Positions 34,057 through 41,830 of a stretch of 51,332 bases of DNA are shown here, piece after piece. Origin of the DNA: an uncultured Clostridium sp. (GTDB lineage Bacteria > Bacillota > Clostridia > Lachnospirales > Lachnospiraceae). The position numbers were made by a program, and so were the translations under genes. Location: contig CAMWYJ010000020.1 in assembly GCA_947178445.1 (NCBI GenBank), forward strand, positions 1 through 51,332. Direction: 5' to 3'. The number at the start of each line of letters is the position of its first letter. Position 1 is the stretch's first letter. Below the pieces are notes generated by a model. The model searched no databases. It saw only the letters and a program-made list of their open reading frames with translations, and was not told where the DNA came from.

Positions 34057-34068
34057 TTATATTCTCCT

Positions 34069-34581
34069 TTAAATTTGATTATCATATTCTGAAAATAGCT
34101 GGTTGATACGGTCATCAAAGCCAGTGATATCAGGTGGTGGAAATGGGGATTCGTCTGCTGAGGAAGATGCTGATTCAGAGGAAGGTGAGGAATGAAAGGA
34201 CTGTGTCTGGTCTGGAGACGGAGAAAAGCCCCCCATTCCAAAGGCCTGAAAGGGGTTTTGGGTTCCAAATGAAAAGTCTGGGTTCATACCTGAAAAACCA
34301 TTTTCTGTCATACTCATCAGCATTTGAAGCATATCTGGTGATATTCCGGTAAAGGATGCCAGCATATCGACGGGACTGCTATTGGCATTATGTAAACTGA
34401 ATTGTTCGATCATGTCTATATTTCGCAGTGCATTTATAATGATACGGATTTCGTTAAATTTGATGAATAGTGCGAGAGGAAGCTTGAATGGATAGTCTAC
34501 ATAGGGAATCAGCATTTCTAACATGGAAAGACTGCTGCTTCCGGTAATTTGGGAAAGCGGGTGCTGCTTGGTATAATCCAT
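34069..34581 (-). CDS. unknown protein with Ser/Pro-rich C-terminus
   Basis: 170 aa, not recognised. The first 90 residues look helical (MLEMLIPYVDYPFKLPLALFIK, NEIRIIINALRNIDM, DMLASFTGISPDMLQMLMSM). The last 80 are disordered and rich in Ser, Pro, Gly, Phe and Gln, ending FDDRINQLFSEYDNQI. The ATG at 34581 is chosen because GGAGG lies 8 bases upstream on the minus strand; the frame is open to 34623 without an SD. It is the first gene of the pair. The tail may be an interaction region. Confidence 0.65.
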   Translation of the reverse strand: MDYTKQHPLSQITGSSSLSMLEMLIPYVDYPFKLPLALFIKFNEIRIIINALRNIDMIEQFSLHNANSSPVDMLASFTGISPDMLQMLMSMTENGFSGMNPDFSFGTQNPFQAFGMGGFSPSPDQTQSFHSSPSSESASSSADESPFPPPDITGFDDRINQLFSEYDNQI

Positions 34582-34703
34582 TATAAGCCTCCAATTAAAT
34601 ATACTTCTCTTTAGTATATGCAAAAAGTTGACGGTTATGAAAAAATAACGTATAATAATGGCATATTTTTGGGGTTTGTATTATCGGATATGGGGGTGAC
34701 ATT

Positions 34704-36188
34704 TTGGATTTTACAAGAGACGAATCGGTAAGGAATTCGATACTATTTGTTTTTATTTCAGTATTGATTATAAGTTTGAGCTTTTCATTGCTAAAAACCC
34801 ATATTCCAGGAATTTTAGTATGTACATTAATTATTGGTATTGTAGAGCTTGGTCGTTTGCGGAGCAGCCAGCAGATGTATAAGATTGCATTTGTGGATGA
34901 ACTTACACAGTTACCTAATTTAGAGCAGATGTGCAAAATGATTGATAACAAAATCCGGAATAGGGAAGCTTTCATTTTGGCGGTCTTTGATGTGAAAAAT
35001 TTTAAACTGATTAATGATTTGTGGGGCTACGAAATGGGAGATACATATCTTTGTTTCGTGGGAGATAAGTTGAAGGAATTTGCAGGAACATTTGAATTTG
35101 CATGCCGTTGTGAGAATGATGTATTTGCCGTCATTCTTAAAAATAGTTCCATTGCAGTTTGTGAGGAAATAATGGAAACCTTATTTCAAGAAATAAGGTA
35201 TTTGCCGGGAAATGAAAATTATCATGTACAGCATTCATGCGGTTTAGTTCAGCAGGAAGGCAATTATAGCAGTTCATATGCTATGTTTGACTGTGCAAAG
35301 ATTGCCAAGGCAAACGCAAAGAAGAGCCAGGGTAAGAATATTTTGGTTTATGATGAATATGCGAAGGAGGAGATGATCCGTAGGCAGCAGCTTAAGGATG
35401 ATTTGCAGGAGGCGTTGGATAATGAAGAATTCGTTGTATATCTTCAGCCAAAGTATAATTTAAAGGATGATACATTAGCTGGTGCGGAAGCATTGATTCG
35501 GTGGAATTACAAGCATAAGGAGTTTCTTCCACCAAATAAGTTTGTGCCTGTTTTTGAAGAGGATGGCTCTATTGGCATGATTGACCAGTTCGTATTAAAG
35601 AAGGTCAGTGAGAAGTTTAAAGAGTGGATGGAAGAAGGTTATGAGCTTTTACCGATTTCTGTGAATGTATCTCGTGTACAGCTCACAAATCGGAATCTGG
35701 TGAAGGATATTGCCGATACAGTCAGGGAACAGGAAGTACCTTTCCAATATATTGACTTAGAGCTTACAGAAAGTGCTGCCTTTGATAATATGAAGTACCT
35801 GTTAGATACAATGGGAGAAATTGAGCAGGTTGGATTTCGGCTTTCCATGGATGATTTCGGTACAGGTTATTCCTCGCTTGGTTTGTTGAGGAAAATGCCG
35901 CTTAATATTTTGAAGCTGGATAAAAGCTTTTTGGATGGTTATGTGAATGAAGAATGTGAAAAGGAACGGCTGATGATCTGCGATATTATTAATATGGCGC
36001 ACCACCTGGGAATTACCGTAATAGCAGAAGGTGTGGAGACAAAGCTCCAGCGGGATATGCTGCGAGATGCGGGCTGTGAAATTGTTCAGGGCTTTTATTA
36101 CAGTAAGCCGATTCCGATTGAGGAGTATGAGAAACTGCTTGGCAGAGTGAATGCGGAAGCTGCGGCATGTGAAGAAGCAATGGCATAA
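34704..36188 (+). CDS. c-di-GMP phosphodiesterase: membrane anchor, degenerate GGDEF, intact EAL
   Basis: 494 aa. Two membrane helices (about residues 12-28 and 33-48) are followed by a GGDEF-like domain (about 60-215, DELTQLPNLEQM at its start). The active-site loop reads CENDVF in place of GGDEF, so cyclase activity is unlikely. The EAL domain (about 230-485) keeps the catalytic set: GAEALIRW, SVNVSR, ELTES, DDFGTGYSSLG, LKLDKSF, IAEGVET and QGFYYSKP. It should hydrolyse c-di-GMP. Start is TTG at 34704 with GGGGGTGA about 6 bases upstream; no better ATG exists before the first helix. Monocistronic with its own terminator. Confidence 0.88.
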   Translation: MDFTRDESVRNSILFVFISVLIISLSFSLLKTHIPGILVCTLIIGIVELGRLRSSQQMYKIAFVDELTQLPNLEQMCKMIDNKIRNREAFILAVFDVKNFKLINDLWGYEMGDTYLCFVGDKLKEFAGTFEFACRCENDVFAVILKNSSIAVCEEIMETLFQEIRYLPGNENYHVQHSCGLVQQEGNYSSSYAMFDCAKIAKANAKKSQGKNILVYDEYAKEEMIRRQQLKDDLQEALDNEEFVVYLQPKYNLKDDTLAGAEALIRWNYKHKEFLPPNKFVPVFEEDGSIGMIDQFVLKKVSEKFKEWMEEGYELLPISVNVSRVQLTNRNLVKDIADTVREQEVPFQYIDLELTESAAFDNMKYLLDTMGEIEQVGFRLSMDDFGTGYSSLGLLRKMPLNILKLDKSFLDGYVNEECEKERLMICDIINMAHHLGITVIAEGVETKLQRDMLRDAGCEIVQGFYYSKPIPIEEYEKLLGRVNAEAAACEEAMA

Positions 36189-36223
36189 GGTTATCGATGG
36201 ATATGGGTTACATAATAAAAGGG

Positions 36224-36262
36224 GCGGCTACACTGGATAAAAGCAATGTAGCTGCTTTTTTT
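36224..36262 (+). terminator. intrinsic terminator after the EAL gene
   Basis: GCGGCTACA (36224-36232) pairs with TGTAGCTGC (36247-36255), followed by seven T. Confidence 0.85.
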
Positions 36263-36407
36263 CTTATTTCGGATTCGTGGGAGAAATAGGCCGTTTTGAC
36301 GCTTGATAAGGATCGTCAATTGCGAAACGCTCTAATTTTACATAACGGAAGAAGGGAACAATGCGTTTCATAATCGTCCATTGAAAAGGATTTTGTGAGG
36401 TATATAT

Positions 36408-38207
36408 ATGGATTTGGAACAATTTTACAACGGAAATGAATGGTATGCGTACAATTACTTTGGTGCACATATAATACCAGAGGGGGTAGTGTTTCGGGTA
36501 TATGCGCCAAGAGCAAGGAAGGTAATGTTAATTGGTTCTTTTCATGAATGGCATGAAAGGGAAATGCATGGAAATGGTCGGGGAGGTATATTTACGCTTA
36601 CAGTACCGGAGGCCTGCGAGGGAGATTTGTACAAATTCCGTATTTATCACCATGATGGAACATGGACAGATAAGGCAGATCCATATGGCTTTTCCATGGA
36701 GTTAAGACCTTGTTCAGCCTCTATTGTGGTGGATATGCAAAATAATATTTTTGATGATGAAGAGTGGATGGCAAAACGCTCTAAGTGTTATGATGAACCG
36801 ATGCATATCTACGAGATACACTTTGGGTCATGGAGAGCAAAAGGGGAACGCTGGTACCGATATGAGGAGCTTGCTTATGAATTGGTACCCTATTTGAAAG
36901 AAATGGGCTATACGCATGTTGAAATCATGCCGTTAAATGAACACCCGACGGATGAGTCGTGGGGATATCAAAGTACAGGTTTTTTTGCACCTACTTCAAG
37001 ATATGGAACACCTATGGAACTTAAAAAGTTTGTAAATTTCTGCCACAAAGCCGGGATTGGGGTTATTCTGGATTTTGTTATGGTGCATTTTGCAGTGGAT
37101 GAGTATGGACTTTCGTGTTTTGATGGAATGGCTCTTTATGAAATTCCTTTTAAAGATGTGGAGCGTAGTGAATGGGGCTCTTATAATTTTGCCCATGGAA
37201 AAGGTGAAGTGGCAAGCTTTTTAAAATCCTGTGCCAATTATTGGATTTCGGAATATCATTTTGATGGACTTCGAATGGACGCAGTTTCCAATATCATACA
37301 CTGGCAGGGAAGCGAGAGCCGTGGCGTAAATGAAGAGGCACTTCGTTTTATCCAAAGCCTGAATCATGGTTTACATAATCTTCATCCATCTGTGATACTG
37401 GTTGCAGAGGATTCTACGAATTATTTAAAGGTAACAGCACCTGTAGAATATGGGGGTATGGGATTTGATTATAAGTGGGATTTAGGTTTTATGCATGATA
37501 CCCTGCGTTTTTTTGGTTATCCTATGGAGGAGAGAAAAAAACATTATGGCGATCTCTGGTTTTCCATGCATTATTTCAGTAACGAGCTTTATCTGCTTCC
37601 GTTTTCCCACGATGAGGTGGTTCATGGGAAAAAGACGATTTTAGACAAGATGTATGGGGATTACGAAGATAAATTTCATCAATGCCGTGCAATGTTTGCA
37701 TATATGCTGTGCCATCCTGGGAAAAAACTTAATTTTATGGGAAATGAAATCGGGCAGTTTCGGGAGTGGGCGTATTATCGTCCCCAGGATTTTGAAGAGC
37801 TTGCCGGTTTTCCGATGCATCAGGCATTTACAAGATTTTTTTGTGATATGAATAAAATATATCTGGCACATCGGGCATTGCATGTGGAAGAGTATAATAA
37901 AAGCTGTTTTTCTTATGTGGAAGCCAATGCAGGAGAGGCGCTTGTGTATGCATTTATGCGAAATGCAGGTGGAGAGAGGATATTGGCAGTATTTAATTTT
38001 AGTGACACGCGCTATGATGCATATATGCTCCGGATAGAGGGAAACCATATACTGCATGAGCTTTTGAATACCAACTGGGAAATCTATGGTGGAATGGAGC
38101 AGCTGCAAAAAGAACGGATTCCGGTGATGAACGGAATCTGCCACATAAGGCTTTTGCCATTTTGCGGAAGGGTGTTTGTTGTAGAAGGAGAATATTATGT
38201 TAACTAA
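36408..38207 (+). CDS. glgB: 1,4-alpha-glucan branching enzyme
   Basis: 599 aa, GH13 family. It introduces alpha-1,6 branches into glycogen. The N-terminal CBM48 domain (about residues 15-105) includes FRVYAPRARKVMLIG. The catalytic (beta/alpha)8 domain has the EIHFGSWR start, HVEIMPLNEHP, the nucleophile Asp in GLRMDAVSN near 286, the acid/base Glu in VAEDST near 331, and FSHDEVVHGK near 400. At 599 aa it is shorter than E. coli GlgB (about 730) because the extra N1 domain is missing, as in many Firmicutes. GTGAGG upstream is a fair SD. No other glycogen genes are in view. Confidence 0.94.
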   Translation: MDLEQFYNGNEWYAYNYFGAHIIPEGVVFRVYAPRARKVMLIGSFHEWHEREMHGNGRGGIFTLTVPEACEGDLYKFRIYHHDGTWTDKADPYGFSMELRPCSASIVVDMQNNIFDDEEWMAKRSKCYDEPMHIYEIHFGSWRAKGERWYRYEELAYELVPYLKEMGYTHVEIMPLNEHPTDESWGYQSTGFFAPTSRYGTPMELKKFVNFCHKAGIGVILDFVMVHFAVDEYGLSCFDGMALYEIPFKDVERSEWGSYNFAHGKGEVASFLKSCANYWISEYHFDGLRMDAVSNIIHWQGSESRGVNEEALRFIQSLNHGLHNLHPSVILVAEDSTNYLKVTAPVEYGGMGFDYKWDLGFMHDTLRFFGYPMEERKKHYGDLWFSMHYFSNELYLLPFSHDEVVHGKKTILDKMYGDYEDKFHQCRAMFAYMLCHPGKKLNFMGNEIGQFREWAYYRPQDFEELAGFPMHQAFTRFFCDMNKIYLAHRALHVEEYNKSCFSYVEANAGEALVYAFMRNAGGERILAVFNFSDTRYDAYMLRIEGNHILHELLNTNWEIYGGMEQLQKERIPVMNGICHIRLLPFCGRVFVVEGEYYVN

Positions 38208-38751
38208 TTGGATTACCAAGATTGATTTTATAATATTAAACTGGATAGGGGATAATTTGAGCTGTGAGCCGCTTGACAAGATTTTGCTTGCAGTGACATT
38301 TCTCGGTGAAAAAGGATGGTTTTTTATCGTAATTGCGGTGGTTTTGCTCTGTATGCCAAAAACCCGCAGATGGGGTGCATCGCTGGCAGTAAGCCTAAGC
38401 CTTGGACTGGTTTTTTGTAATATGCTGATCAAGAATATGGTTGCGAGGGTCAGACCCTATGACCAGGTGGAACATATACTTTTAGTGGACAAATTGAGTG
38501 ATTATTCCTTCCCGTCCGGACATACGACTGCAGCCTTTGAATGTTTTGCGGTTATATTAATGATGCCGGTAAAGAAAATTTATAAGGTGATGGCAGGGAT
38601 TTTAGCCTTTTTGATTGCTTTTTCACGTTTATATTTGTATGTACATTTTCCTTCGGATGTATTGGCAGGAATGCTGATTGGATTTCTTTTTGGGGTGATG
38701 GGTGTCCGAATTGTGGAGATGATTTTGGAAGAGAAAAATGTTCAGGCATAG
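38197..38751 (+). CDS. PAP2-family membrane phosphatase
   Basis: 184 aa with about five membrane helices. The three phosphatase motifs are present: KNMVARVRPY (motif 1, near residues 82-91), FPSGHTTAAFE (motif 2, near 106-116) and SRLYLYVHFPSDVLAG (motif 3, near 145-160). It removes phosphate from a lipid phosphate such as undecaprenyl pyrophosphate or phosphatidic acid; which one is not decided by the sequence. Its ATG lies 11 bases inside the end of glgB with GGAG upstream, so the two are co-transcribed. Confidence 0.9.
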   Translation: MLTNWITKIDFIILNWIGDNLSCEPLDKILLAVTFLGEKGWFFIVIAVVLLCMPKTRRWGASLAVSLSLGLVFCNMLIKNMVARVRPYDQVEHILLVDKLSDYSFPSGHTTAAFECFAVILMMPVKKIYKVMAGILAFLIAFSRLYLYVHFPSDVLAGMLIGFLFGVMGVRIVEMILEEKNVQA

Positions 38752-38838
38752 AAAAGTGGTTTGGTATTTTTCACTATACAATTTGTGAAATTATGGAAAA
38801 AAGTTCGTTAATTGTCATAAAAAAAATTAAAAAAAGGG

Positions 38839-38867
38839 TTGCCTTGCTGTACAAAATATGATAGTAT
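38839..38867 (+). promoter_or_regulatory. promoter of the pts operon
   Basis: TTGCCT (38839-38844), 17-nt spacer, TAGTAT (38862-38867). It places the transcript start near 38875, just ahead of the antiterminator site. Confidence 0.55.
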
Positions 38868-38895
38868 TGTCCTTAATAAAAATCGTGTGAGTATC

Positions 38896-38986
38896 AGGTG
38901 TTACTGGTAATGCAGGCAAGACTGGTCATGTTTAAAAGGGATAATGATAGGTTATACTTTTTTAGATATGAGCCATTTTTTTATTT
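38896..38986 (+). promoter_or_regulatory. RAT antiterminator site overlapping an intrinsic terminator, upstream of ptsH
   Basis: GGTGTTACTGGTAATGCAGG (38897-38916) followed by CAAGACTGG matches the ribonucleic antiterminator bound by BglG/LicT/SacY proteins (consensus GGaTTGTTACTG...GCAGGCAAaACC). Its 3' end overlaps TGGTCATGT (38923-38931), which can pair with ATATGAGCCA (38966-38975) ahead of TTTTTTTATTT. This is the classical mutually exclusive RAT/terminator arrangement. A second small hairpin, AATCGAAT/ATTCGATT (39086-39107), lies nearer to ptsH. The region 38987-39144 shows nothing else. Confidence 0.8.
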
Positions 38987-39144
38987 ATAGAGTATACAGT
39001 TGCTTTTAGATGAATCAATGGATTATGAGACGCCAACCTTGCTCATACGAATGTTGTTATGGAAAATAGTACTGACAGTCTGAAGAATCGAATCATTTTA
39101 TTCGATTTTACAAATAAATATAATTTAAAAGGAGGACTTTTATT

Positions 39145-39399
39145 ATGACATTTAATTATGTGATCACAGATGAGGTAGGTATCCATGCGAGACCGGCAGG
39201 TCTATTGGTAAAGGCAGCAAAAGAAATTGGTTCGAAGGTTACTGTTGCATGTAACGGAAAGAGTGCAGATGCAACCAAGCTTATGATGCTTATGAGCTTA
39301 GGCGTTAAGCAGGGTATGGAGGTTACTGTCACTGTCGAGGGTGACAACGAGGCAGCAGATGGTGAGACCATCAAGAAGTTCTTCGAGGAGAATCTGTAG
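39145..39399 (+). CDS. ptsH: HPr phosphocarrier protein, Lys at the Ser46 position
   Basis: 84 aa. It carries phosphate from enzyme I to sugar-specific EIIA domains. The active-site His14 is in VGIHARPAG (equivalent to His15). The segment equivalent to the regulatory serine reads GKSADATKLMMLMSLG: the residue aligned with Ser46 is Lys45, so HPr kinase could not phosphorylate it there. AAAGGAGG lies upstream of the ATG. It precedes ptsI, with a perfect hairpin between them, and is controlled by the upstream RAT site. Confidence 0.93.
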   Translation: MTFNYVITDEVGIHARPAGLLVKAAKEIGSKVTVACNGKSADATKLMMLMSLGVKQGMEVTVTVEGDNEAADGETIKKFFEENL

Positions 39400-39474
39400 A
39401 ATAAATAAGTAATTGTGAGACTTAATATTAAGACAAAGAGTTTCGTAAACATCTATGTAGAATAAAAATGGAGG

Positions 39475-39510
39475 GATAGCAAGTGTGAATATACACTTGC
39501 TATCTTTGAA
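39475..39510 (+). terminator. perfect hairpin between ptsH and ptsI
   Basis: GATAGCAAGTGT (39475-39486) pairs perfectly with ACACTTGCTATC (39493-39504) over a 6-nt loop, followed by TTTGAAAT. Probably a leaky terminator or 3'-end stabiliser giving more ptsH than ptsI mRNA. Confidence 0.7.
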
Positions 39511-39538
39511 ATAAGCAGCAGATTGGAGGGTATAAGGG

Positions 39539-41152
39539 ATGGAACAGTATAATGGTAAATCTATATTTAATGGCGTTGCCATTGGTAAAATTTTGTTTTA
39601 TTCTAAAAATCAGCAGCAGGTAAAACGAGAGAAGGCTGCAGATGTTGAAGCGGAGGTTGCCAGATATGAGGCTGCCAAGGCGACTGCCATTGAGCAATTA
39701 GGGGCTTTATATGATAAAGCGGTTGCAGAAGTTGGCGAGGTCAATGCACAGATTTTTGAGGTGCATCAGATGATGCTTGAGGATGATGATTATAACGATT
39801 CTGTCTACAACATGATTCGCCAGCAGGAAGTCAATGCAGAGTATGCGGTAGCAATGACAGGGGATAATTTTTCGGAAATGTTTGCCAATATGGATGATGA
39901 GTATTTCAAAGCGCGTTCTATTGATATAAAAGATATTTCTGAAAGAGTGGTAGCAGTGCTTCAGGGCGGCAATGCCGGTGGTGAGATTGGCGATGAGCCA
40001 GTGATTATTGTGGCAGAGGATCTGGCACCGAGTGAGACGGTACAGATGGATAAGTCAAAGCTCCTTTCTTTTGTAACAAGGCTGGGATCTTCCAATTCCC
40101 ATACAGCTATTTTAGCACGCACGATGAATATTCCGGCATTGATTGGCGTGGAAATCAGTGAGATGTGGAATGGAAAGATGGCAATTGTAGATGGCTACAA
40201 AGGAATTCTCTATATTGAGCCAACACAGGAAATTTTAGATGAGATGAAGCATAAGCAGGAAGAGGACATGAAGCAGAGAGAGCTTTTGCAGACATTGAAG
40301 GGCAAGGAGAATGTAACAAAGAGTGGCCAGCATATTAAATTGTATGCCAACATTGGAAACGTATCTGATTTGGCTTCCGTACTGCAGAATGATGCGGCAG
40401 GTATCGGTTTATTTAGAAGCGAATTTCTATACTTAGAGTCTTCGGACTATCCGACAGAGGAGGAGCAGTTCCTTGCATATAAACAGGTGGCGGAGACCAT
40501 GGCAGGAAAGAAGGTTATCATCAGGACTTTGGATATTGGTGCAGATAAGCAGGTGGATTATTTCAATATGGCGCATGAGGATAATCCGGCTATGGGCTAT
40601 CGTGCAATTCGGATCTGCCTGATGGAGCAGGAGATTTTTAAGACGCAGCTTCGTGCTCTGTTTAGAGCCAGTGCATTTGGAAATATTGCAATCATGTATC
40701 CAATGATTATCTCAGTAGATGAGGTAAAGCAGATTAAGCAGATTGCAGATGAGGTGAAGAAGGAGCTAGATGATGCTGGCATCCGGTATGGTGATGTAGA
40801 GCAGGGTATTATGATAGAGACACCCGCAGCGGTTATGATTAGTGATTTGCTGGCAAAAGAGGTTGATTTCTTCAGTATTGGTACCAATGATCTGACGCAG
40901 TATACACTGGCAATTGACCGTCAGAATGCAAAGCTGGACCCATTCTATGATTCCCACCATGAGGCAGTGCTGAGAATGATTAAGATGGTAGTGGACAATG
41001 CACATGCAGCAGGCATATGGGCTGGCATTTGTGGAGAATTAGGTGCGGATACGACACTGACCGATACTTTCTTAGATATGGGTGTAGATGAACTTTCTGT
41101 ATCGCCAAGCTTTGTGCTTCCAGTGAGAAAGGTGATCAGGGATCACGAGTAA
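39539..41152 (+). CDS. ptsI: PTS enzyme I (phosphoenolpyruvate-protein phosphotransferase)
   Basis: 537 aa. It takes phosphate from PEP and passes it to HPr. The N-terminal HPr-binding helical part (about residues 20-140) is followed by the phosphohistidine domain with the active His in SSNSHTAILAR near residue 188. The C-terminal PEP-binding barrel has GLFRSEFLY near 285, RTLDIGADKQ, GYRAIRICL, and FFSIGTNDLTQYTLAIDRQN near 450. The active-site segment is GSSNSHTAI rather than the usual GGRTSHSAI, as in several Clostridia. GGAGGG lies upstream of the ATG. Repeat element C begins 13 bases after its stop. Confidence 0.95.
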   Translation: MEQYNGKSIFNGVAIGKILFYSKNQQQVKREKAADVEAEVARYEAAKATAIEQLGALYDKAVAEVGEVNAQIFEVHQMMLEDDDYNDSVYNMIRQQEVNAEYAVAMTGDNFSEMFANMDDEYFKARSIDIKDISERVVAVLQGGNAGGEIGDEPVIIVAEDLAPSETVQMDKSKLLSFVTRLGSSNSHTAILARTMNIPALIGVEISEMWNGKMAIVDGYKGILYIEPTQEILDEMKHKQEEDMKQRELLQTLKGKENVTKSGQHIKLYANIGNVSDLASVLQNDAAGIGLFRSEFLYLESSDYPTEEEQFLAYKQVAETMAGKKVIIRTLDIGADKQVDYFNMAHEDNPAMGYRAIRICLMEQEIFKTQLRALFRASAFGNIAIMYPMIISVDEVKQIKQIADEVKKELDDAGIRYGDVEQGIMIETPAAVMISDLLAKEVDFFSIGTNDLTQYTLAIDRQNAKLDPFYDSHHEAVLRMIKMVVDNAHAAGIWAGICGELGADTTLTDTFLDMGVDELSVSPSFVLPVRKVIRDHE

Positions 41153-41165
41153 GTGGACAAAGAGG

Positions 41166-41830
41166 AAATTCCTGTTTGTGCAACTTCCCCAAACGCTGGT
41201 AGAGGAGAACTGACGATAAAATTCACCAAAGGAAGTGGTGAGGAGTGAGACCTTGAAAGCTTATAAACGTGCTCCGTTATGCAGACCATTCCGATGAGCC
41301 TCAAACCATATGAGAATGCGCACAAAATGAGGTGCCCATTCTCGCTGAGTCTCCTCTCCATTGCATAAAAGTCGCACTTATTATAAGCTTTTAAGGTCTC
41401 ACTCGAATCTACGTTACTTCGTGAATTTTATCCGTTCGTTCCTTCCTACCAGCGTTTTCGCCACACCCGATGCCATTTGCAGCGGAATTTTGGACTTACG
41501 CCAGAGGCAAACAAATTCCGTTCGGTTAAAAAAGTATAAGTAATATACAATGACATAAAATATTCATATGCCTGATTTGGTATGAAAACATAGATGGCTG
41601 CGGATTTCCTGGCAAACCGAAAAGTAGTATCAGGCTTGGGTACCTATGAGATTTCTGCAGGGACCTTTGCCTCCGTTGGTAGTTGGCGAGGTGCTTTCGA
41701 GCCTACTACCATTACGCAGGCAATGGAGCGCAAGCGAGCCCAGAAGAAAACTCATAGGTATCTAAGCCTGATTTATCATACCTGAATTGCCAGGAAATCC
41801 TCAACTTCAACATTTCGTTAAACAGGAATT
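41166..41830 (-). repeat. nested-palindrome repeat element, copy C (most complete)
   Basis: About 665 bp, reversed relative to A and B, bounded by AAATTCCTGTTT (41166-41177) and AAACAGGAATT (41820-41830). It contains nearly all of A's large palindrome (about 90% identical by eye) with the apical TGAGAATG/CATTCTC stem. In place of A's short loop it has an extra module: arms at 41597-41615 with 41787-41806, then 41630-41650 with 41751-41771, then a core with GGTAGT/ACTACC around the AGGCTCG...ACCTCGCC loop (near 41679-41710). It fills the whole convergent gap between ptsI and pfp, and its last base is part of the pfp stop codon. Confidence 0.82.

Noticed and set aside
36264..36374. Minus-strand peptide MKRIVPFFRYVKLERF... 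(35 codons) upstream of glgB
   Set aside because: The composition looks protein-like, but there is no convincing SD or promoter. It could be a gene remnant; not enough to annotate.
41594..41785. ORF of 63 codons inside element C
   Set aside because: It lies wholly within nested inverted repeats, has no SD, and has no equivalent frame in element B.
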